A DNA stretch of 40,006 bases from Sphingomonas sanguinis NBRC 13937 (GTDB lineage: Bacteria > Pseudomonadota > Alphaproteobacteria > Sphingomonadales > Sphingomonadaceae): assembly GCF_001591005.1 (NCBI RefSeq), contig NZ_BCTY01000034.1:1-40006 (forward strand), in the 5' to 3' direction. Positions 35,235-40,006 of the stretch are shown here, piece after piece. The position numbers and the translations under genes were made by a program. Position 1 is the stretch's first letter. Each line of letters opens with the position of its first letter. The notes under the pieces were generated by a model, which did not search any database, was not told the origin of the DNA, and saw only the letters and a program-made list of their open reading frames with translations.

Positions 35235-36000
35235 CAGTTAACTCCGCGACGAAATCATAAGCATCGCCGCGATAGAAGGACTGGGTATATTCCACCGCCC
35301 GTCCATCGCGTAGAAATCCGCGCCGTTCGATCAACAGGCCCGCATGGCCCGGATCGACGTCCAGCATCCGCGCGTGCTCCGCCCCGAACGGCACCGCGCG
35401 CAGGCGCTGCAGCGCGCGCACCGGCCGGTTGCCCGCGCGCTCCAGCGCGGCGTAGAGCGAGCGGTCGACCGCCTCGATCGCGGGAAGCGCGAAGCCGGCG
35501 ATGGTCGAAATCTCGACCGCCATCGGCACTTCGTCGGCGTAGCGCACGCGCTGGAAACGATAGACCGGCGCGCCCGGCGACAGGCCTAGCGACAGTGCCT
35601 CTTCGGGCGTGACGGTGCCGGGCGCGCGGCTGACCCACTGGCTGCTCGGCGTACGGCCGCGCGCGATCATGTCTTCCGAAAAGGACGACAGCTTGGAAAA
35701 GCTCTTCTCGACCCGTCCGGCGACGAAGGTACCCGCACCGCGACGGCGAGTCAGCAAGCCCTCTTCGACCAGGCCGCCGATCGCCTTGCGCACCGTAATG
35801 CGCGACACGTCATATTCGATCGCCAGGTCGCGCTCGGCGGGGATCGCATCGTCTTCGGCCAGCACATTGTTGGTGATCGCATCGCGCAGCAACTGCTGAA
35901 GCTGGAGGTATAACGGCGCGGGATTGCCTTTCCGAAAGGAACCCACCTGCGCCGAGAATGTCATGGCCGCGCCATCCCCCTTTGCTCTGGCGTCGCTCAT
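35227..36000 (-). CDS. GntR/UTRA-family regulator of the GlcNAc operon
   Basis: With the ATG at 36000 the protein has 257 residues. The winged helix of the GntR HutC subfamily (about 27-95) includes AERDLAIEYDVSRITVRKAI and GLLTRRRGAGTFV. The UTRA effector domain follows (about 115-250). NagR/YvoA-type members bind glucosamine 6-phosphate or GlcNAc 6-phosphate and release their operators, which fits a gene at the head of this operon. The frame is open back to 36051; GGGGTG at 5 bases before 36000 favours that start, and an ATG at 35964 is another option. It overlaps the deaminase gene by 8 bases. Candidate targets are its own promoter and the TonB receptor promoter near 36971. Confidence 0.88.
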   Translation of the reverse strand: MSDARAKGDGAAMTFSAQVGSFRKGNPAPLYLQLQQLLRDAITNNVLAEDDAIPAERDLAIEYDVSRITVRKAIGGLVEEGLLTRRRGAGTFVAGRVEKSFSKLSSFSEDMIARGRTPSSQWVSRAPGTVTPEEALSLGLSPGAPVYRFQRVRYADEVPMAVEISTIAGFALPAIEAVDRSLYAALERAGNRPVRALQRLRAVPFGAEHARMLDVDPGHAGLLIERRGFLRDGRAVEYTQSFYRGDAYDFVAELTDV

Positions 36001-36056
36001 GCCACACCCCGCTTGATCCATAAGCCTAACCCAGCAAAACCAACGCGGCAATAGGT

Positions 36057-36062
36057 ATTATA
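36057..36062 (-). promoter_or_regulatory. candidate -10 box for the nag operon
   Basis: A perfect TATAAT on the minus strand lies about 57 bases upstream of the GntR-type start, in the 80-base gap after cutC. No good -35 hexamer is found 16-18 bases away, as expected for a weak or activated promoter. If real, the nag operon can be transcribed independently of cutC. Confidence 0.35.
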
Positions 36063-36080
36063 TTTGGCATACATTGGGTT

Positions 36081-36827
36081 TTATTCCTCTCCGATTTCCT
36101 GCCGTATCGCGACGATTTTTTCGACGCTCGTCCGCCGCCTTGGTCCTGTAGCGAAGCCCATGTCGCCAATGCGCGGATCGCCCCACTGCTCCCGGATGCT
36201 GGCCGAGGCATGGACCGCATCCACACCGGTCCGTGCGATCAGCAAGGCAACATTGTCCGCCGAAACGCCCGCCCCCCCGATGATCGACAGCCGCCCGCGC
36301 GCCGCCGCAACCATCCGGGCAATGACCGGCGCACCCTGCTCAGCGGTCAACGCGCCGCCCGAGGTCAGGATATGATCGTAACCCAGCCCCGCCACTGCCT
36401 CGACCGCCGCGACCGGATCGGACACCAGATCGACCGCGCGGTGGAGCACGATCGCGACATCCTTCGCCACATCACGCCAGCGCGCCAGCAGGTCCAGGTC
36501 GAGCCGACGGTCATCCGCCATCGCGCCGACCACGACGCCCGCGACGCCATGCGCGATCATCCGGCGGATTTCCTCCGTGGCCAGGGCGACATCCGCCGCG
36601 TCATACCGGAAATCGCCGTCGCGCGGCCGGACCATCGCATGGACCGGAATACCCGACGCCACCGCATGGGCGACCAAAGCCTCGGACGGCGTGAGCCCAC
36701 CCAGACCCAGTGCCCCGCACAGTTCTATCCGGTCCGCCCCGGCCGCCACGACCGCATCAACCCCGGCAGCATCATCGACACAGATTTCCAGCAACGGCGG
36801 CCTTGGCCGGGCCGGTGATATCGCCAT
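36081..36827 (-). CDS. cutC: CutC-family protein
   Basis: The 248-residue protein has the single TIM-barrel fold of the CutC family, with signatures LEICVDDAAGVDAVVAAGADRIELC (residues about 12-36, split here as LEICVDD and ADRIELCGALGLGGLTP), VHAMVRPRDGDFRY, VVVGAMADD, IVLHRAVDLV, ILTSGGAL and IIGGAGVS. CutC was named for copper tolerance in E. coli, but that role is disputed, and no enzyme activity is established. Its place between a GlcNAc operon and a TonB receptor suggests sugar metabolism. The frame opens at a GTG (36836), but the ATG at 36827 has AGGGGG eight bases upstream, so I start there. It is read in the same direction as the nag genes, 80 bases before the GntR-type gene. Confidence 0.9.
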   Translation of the reverse strand: MAISPARPRPPLLEICVDDAAGVDAVVAAGADRIELCGALGLGGLTPSEALVAHAVASGIPVHAMVRPRDGDFRYDAADVALATEEIRRMIAHGVAGVVVGAMADDRRLDLDLLARWRDVAKDVAIVLHRAVDLVSDPVAAVEAVAGLGYDHILTSGGALTAEQGAPVIARMVAAARGRLSIIGGAGVSADNVALLIARTGVDAVHASASIREQWGDPRIGDMGFATGPRRRTSVEKIVAIRQEIGEE

Positions 36828-36970
36828 CCTCAGCACCCCCTGAATATCGTGCGAGCCATTCCCCGCCCCCGCCGCAAAGGGCTTCTCCAGTGCGGCATTT
36901 AAGCATCACCCATGACAATATGCCAGCCCAATGGTCCCATGAACCAAAAGTCATATATTTCCAGTTTACG

Positions 36971-36989
36971 AACCAATGTCATTTTGGTT
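36971..36989. promoter_or_regulatory. inverted repeat, candidate GntR-type operator
   Basis: AACCAA (36971-36976) and TTGGTT (36984-36989) are exact complements around seven bases. A looser TGGT/ACCA pair lies at 36932-36946. Both are in the region between cutC and the TonB receptor gene, where a GlcNAc-responsive regulator should bind. The repeated CCAATGT also occurs near the nag operon promoter on the minus strand (about 36069-36075). Confidence 0.4.
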
Positions 36990-37006
36990 ACAAGTTGGTA
37001 GCTGAA

Positions 37007-37016
37007 GAATACGTAT
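37007..37016. promoter_or_regulatory. GAATACGTAT motif upstream of the second TonB receptor
   Basis: The motif is identical to 10513-10522 and ends 96 bases before the receptor start at 37113, against 97 for the first receptor. Here it overlaps TATAAG (37014-37019), a reasonable -10 box, so the motif may be part of the promoter. It could instead be a LacI-type operator. Confidence 0.4.
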
Positions 37017-37029
37017 AAGAATCTTTCGC

Positions 37030-37053
37030 GGGAGGACCCCACCCTGTCCTCCC
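37030..37053 (+). promoter_or_regulatory. hairpin in the leader of the second TonB receptor gene
   Basis: GGGAGGAC (37030-37037) pairs exactly with 37046-37053 across an 8-base loop. It lies about 60 bases before the start codon and just after the likely -10 region, so it would be near the 5' end of the message. It may protect the transcript. Confidence 0.4.
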
Positions 37054-37112
37054 CTTAGCAAAACGACAGACAGGCGCGGGGTGGCGCGATATGATTTTGG
37101 GGGGATTTCAGC

Positions 37113-39890
37113 ATGTTGAGCTTTCGCGGCATGATCCTGACGGCGACCGCACTCGCCGGCATCCAGGGAACCGCCTTCGCCCAGACGGCCACGACGTCGA
37201 CCGACGCGCCGTCCCAGACCGCTCCCAGCAGTGACCAGTCCGATGCCAGCGGCGACGTCGTCGTCACCGGCATTCGCGGCAGCCTGCGCAACGCCATCAA
37301 CGTCAAGCGCGAGGCCAACGCCGTCGTCGACGTGATCACCGCCGAGGACGTGGGCAAGTTCCCCGACCGCAACGTCGCGGAATCGCTGTCGCACATCCCG
37401 GGCGTCAGCATCGACCGCCGCTTCGGCGAGGGTGAGAAGGTCGCCATTCTCGGCACCGACCCGGCACTGAACCGCATGCTGCTCGACGGCCATGCGCTGG
37501 CTTCGGCAGACTGGGGCGGCAACGACAACGATCCCTCCAGCCGTACCTTCAACTATTCGCTGCTCGCCCCCGAACTGGTCGACCGGCTCGAAGTCTACAA
37601 GTCGCCGGAACCTCGCATCGAGGAAGGCAGCCTGGGCGGTACGGTCATCGTGCGCACCCGTCGCCCGCTCGACCTCGACCCCAACTCGGTCTTCGCCTCG
37701 GGCGGCTATTCGTACAATGACCGTTCGGAAAAGGGCAACATCCGCGGGTCTGGCCTGTACAGCTGGCACAACGAAGCCGACAATTTCGGCTTCCTGGTCG
37801 CGGCGACCTATGACAAGCAGAAGCTGACCCGCGCGGGCGTCGAATTCTTCGGCTATCAGAGCGGCGCCGACTTCTTCCAGAAGGACGCCAACGGCAACGT
37901 CGTGCGCGACGCCTCGGGCCAGGGCATCCTGCTGAACCCGAACGCCACGGTCACCGGCGGCACTAAGAACGACCTGATCAACGCGGTCGCCCCCTTCGGC
38001 ATCAACTATGCCTATTTCCAGCAGACTCGCGAACGCGCCAGCGTGTCGGGCACGATCCAGTATCGTCCAGCCCCCAACCTGACGCTGACCCTGAACGGGC
38101 TGCATATCGACGGCAACTACAACAACTACAGCCAGTCGATGTACACCATCCCGGTCGCCTGGACCGGCAATGTGCTGCAGACTGCCAATGTCAGCAACGG
38201 CGTGGTCAACTCGGCCAGCTTCGGCGCCGCGACCAACCAGTCGTCGCAGCTCGACACGCTGGTCCGCAAGTCGAAGCTGAAGACCGACAACCTCAACTTC
38301 TTCGCCGACTGGGAAGGCGATGACGGCTCGAAGGTCAGCTTCGCGGGCGGCTGGTCGCGTGCGACCGGCGGCCGGAACCCCGAATATCTGTTCAACGTGC
38401 AGACCAAGCTGCCGTTCAGCTATGCGTTCGGGCCGAAGTCGGCGACGGTCAACTATGTCGGCGATCCGACCAACCCCGCCAACTACTTCACCAACCCGAA
38501 CAACAACCTCGCCACGATCGAGGGCCGCCCGGTCCTGATCAACGGACAGCAGTTGAACGGCGCGCAGATCGGCGGCCTGGACTATAGCGTCACGACCGAC
38601 CGCGACATCTTCGGCGGCTATGACGCGACCATCCCGGTCGAGTTCGGCCCCTTCACCCAGATCCTGCTGGGCAGCCGCGTGACCGATCACGTCAACCGGC
38701 TCAATGCGCGTGGCATCAACACCTACATGACCACGTCGATGACCGCGAACCAGTTCGGCGTGCCGACGCTGGTCACCCCGGGCGGCGTGTTCGACGGCAC
38801 CGGCGGTTCGGGCAATGCGACCCAGTATCTGAACCTGCCCGACCAGGCGGTGATCGACATCCTGTCCAAGGCGATCAACAGCCCGCTGGTCAACAAGGTC
38901 GGTGCCTCGACCCGCGTGCGCGAAACCGTCATGGCCTCGTACATCCAGGCGAATTTCGACCAGGGCGGCCTGCGCGGCAACATCGGTGGTCGTTTGGTCT
39001 ATACTCGCGACGAGTCCAGCTATGCCGTGACGCAGAGCAACCTCGTCAATCCGGTGCCGGTGCCCACCACCACCACCACCGATTACCTGAAGTTCCTGCC
39101 CAGCGTGAACATCGCCTATTCGATCAGCCCGAAGGTGCTGGTGCGCGGTGCGGTGGCGCGGGTGATCTCGCGTCCGCGTTACGAGGACCTGGCGGCGTCG
39201 CTCTCGCTCAACAACGTCACCCTCGACGGCGGCGGCGGCAACCCGAACCTGAAGCCGTATGAGTCGACCAACTACGAACTGACCGCGGAATGGTATCCGC
39301 GCGCCGGCTCGCTGGTCGCGGTCGAGCTGTTCCGTCGCGACATCTCGAACTACATCATCAACACCCGCACCAACGCCGTGTACTTCAACACGCTGGCGGG
39401 CGCGCTGACCACCTACAACGTCAACCAGCCGATCAATGGCGGCAAGGCGAAGGTGAATGGCGCGCTGATTTCGGGTCAGACCGAAATCTGGGGCGGCTTC
39501 GGCATCCAGGCGAACTATTCGTACCAGGACAGCTCGACCTCGTCGGTCGACACGACCGGCGCGGCGCTGAACCTGCCGTATCTGTCGCGTCACACCGTCA
39601 ACGTGATCCCCTATTTCGAAAGCGGGATCTTCCAGGCGCGCCTGAGCTACAACTACCGCTCCAGCTATTTCCGCACAATCGGCCGTCTTGGCTCGCGCGA
39701 AATGGTGGCGCCGTACAGCCAGCTCGACTTCTCGGCGGGTGTGAACCTGACCAAGGAGATCACGCTGTCGGTCAACGCGCAGAACCTGCTCGACGAGACC
39801 TATTACCAGTATAACGCGACGCCCGACCGTCCGACCGCCTTCTACAAGAACGGCCGGACCTATGCGGCCTCGGTCGCGGTGCGTTTCTAA
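37113..39890 (+). CDS. TonB-dependent receptor, probable GlcNAc/chitooligosaccharide uptake
   Basis: The 925-residue outer-membrane receptor has a signal peptide (cleaved near residue 23, GTAFAQ) and a TonB-box-like GDVVVTGIRGS (about 47-57). The plug follows (about 60-190, with VITAEDVGKFPDRNVAESL and RMLLDGHALASADW), then a long barrel ending in Phe (VAVRF). The ATG at 37113 follows GGGGGGATTTCAGC. It resembles the oar-like/glycan receptors that sphingomonads and caulobacters use for GlcNAc and chitin oligomers; the substrate is inferred from the divergent cutC-nag genes. Energy would come from TonB-ExbBD, which are not in the window. The gene is monocistronic, closed by an intrinsic terminator about 60 bases downstream. 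The NWG-type segment (SADWGGNDNDPSS) in the plug is typical of this receptor group. Confidence 0.9.
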   Translation: MLSFRGMILTATALAGIQGTAFAQTATTSTDAPSQTAPSSDQSDASGDVVVTGIRGSLRNAINVKREANAVVDVITAEDVGKFPDRNVAESLSHIPGVSIDRRFGEGEKVAILGTDPALNRMLLDGHALASADWGGNDNDPSSRTFNYSLLAPELVDRLEVYKSPEPRIEEGSLGGTVIVRTRRPLDLDPNSVFASGGYSYNDRSEKGNIRGSGLYSWHNEADNFGFLVAATYDKQKLTRAGVEFFGYQSGADFFQKDANGNVVRDASGQGILLNPNATVTGGTKNDLINAVAPFGINYAYFQQTRERASVSGTIQYRPAPNLTLTLNGLHIDGNYNNYSQSMYTIPVAWTGNVLQTANVSNGVVNSASFGAATNQSSQLDTLVRKSKLKTDNLNFFADWEGDDGSKVSFAGGWSRATGGRNPEYLFNVQTKLPFSYAFGPKSATVNYVGDPTNPANYFTNPNNNLATIEGRPVLINGQQLNGAQIGGLDYSVTTDRDIFGGYDATIPVEFGPFTQILLGSRVTDHVNRLNARGINTYMTTSMTANQFGVPTLVTPGGVFDGTGGSGNATQYLNLPDQAVIDILSKAINSPLVNKVGASTRVRETVMASYIQANFDQGGLRGNIGGRLVYTRDESSYAVTQSNLVNPVPVPTTTTTDYLKFLPSVNIAYSISPKVLVRGAVARVISRPRYEDLAASLSLNNVTLDGGGGNPNLKPYESTNYELTAEWYPRAGSLVAVELFRRDISNYIINTRTNAVYFNTLAGALTTYNVNQPINGGKAKVNGALISGQTEIWGGFGIQANYSYQDSSTSSVDTTGAALNLPYLSRHTVNVIPYFESGIFQARLSYNYRSSYFRTIGRLGSREMVAPYSQLDFSAGVNLTKEITLSVNAQNLLDETYYQYNATPDRPTAFYKNGRTYAASVAVRF

Positions 39891-39948
39891 GCCATCCTCC
39901 CTCCGGGCTCCCTTTCCCATCGCGGATGAGGGACCGGATACCTTTCGA

Positions 39949-39983
39949 CCCGCCGATCCTTTGGGATCGGTGGGTTTTTCTTT
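39949..39983 (+). terminator. intrinsic terminator after the second TonB receptor gene
   Basis: An 11-bp stem (39949-39959 with 39964-39974, one G-U pair) closes a TTTG loop and is followed by TTTTTCTTT. This is the clearest rho-independent terminator in the window. Confidence 0.85.
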
Positions 39984-40006
39984 GGGCGGCACAGACGCTG
40001 ACTTTA

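Noticed and set aside
36966..39992. Open frame of about 1000 codons on the minus strand opposite the second TonB receptor gene.
   Set aside because: No recognisable domain and it runs through the terminator and promoter of the receptor gene, so it is a shadow frame.
1..40006. Search by eye for CRISPR arrays, tRNA or rRNA genes, transposases, integrases and phage or defence genes.
   Set aside because: None seen. The repeats found are single hairpins or one intergenic element, and every large open stretch is explained by metabolic, regulatory or transport genes.

Overview
The window is GC-rich, tightly packed bacterial DNA, with strong GC bias at third codon positions and frequent 4-base stop/start overlaps. 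TonB-dependent receptors sit beside flavin-dependent halogenase-like, LacI, GH97 and GH13 genes, and a fused EIIA-HPr-EI PTS protein is present. This points to an alphaproteobacterium of the order Sphingomonadales, most likely Sphingomonas or a close relative. That assignment is inference from gene content and style, not from a marker gene. I see no rRNA, tRNA, CRISPR array, insertion sequence or prophage gene, so this looks like ordinary chromosome carrying two sugar-utilisation loci.

Bases 1-7.9 kb hold mixed housekeeping and sensory genes: a PerM/AI-2E family membrane protein, a 58-residue orphan gene, acyl-CoA thioesterase II (tesB), a soluble PAS-PAS protein with a shortened chemoreceptor signalling tip, a regulator with two TetR domains, a secreted EF-hand protein, and an OmpR-type response regulator with its histidine kinase. 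Two similar palindromes flank the orphan gene.

Bases 7.9-20.4 kb are an alpha-glucan/maltose locus. A LacI regulator and a sugar MFS transporter run leftwards. Divergent from them, a TonB-dependent receptor, a tryptophan-halogenase-like flavoprotein, a periplasmic GH13 alpha-amylase, a cytoplasmic GH13 alpha-glucosidase and a periplasmic GH97 alpha-glucosidase run rightwards with overlapping ends. The logic would be outer-membrane uptake, periplasmic trimming, inner-membrane import and cytoplasmic hydrolysis. The halogenase-like gene has no obvious place in that pathway. A dense multi-hairpin intergenic repeat closes the locus.

Bases 20.5-25.8 kb, all leftward, hold an M3 metallopeptidase, a small gene coupled to a Crp/Fnr regulator, a DUF475/TerC-like membrane protein and an IclR regulator.

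Bases 25.9-39.9 kb are an N-acetylglucosamine locus. The leftward genes are cutC, a GntR/UTRA regulator, a SIS-domain glucosamine-6-phosphate deaminase, nagA, a Tat-exported GH2 glycosidase, an EIIA-HPr-EI fusion and a GlcNAc-type EIICB with a degenerate extra IIB module. Divergent from cutC is a second TonB-dependent receptor, followed by a clear intrinsic terminator. The locus would take up GlcNAc-containing material, phosphorylate it through its own PTS, then deacetylate and deaminate it to fructose 6-phosphate.

The observations most worth following are the halogenase inside the glucan operon, the Cys-to-His second IIB module of the GlcNAc transporter, the GH2 enzyme inside a GlcNAc operon, and a 10-base motif placed at almost the same distance (96 and 97 bases) before both TonB receptor genes.
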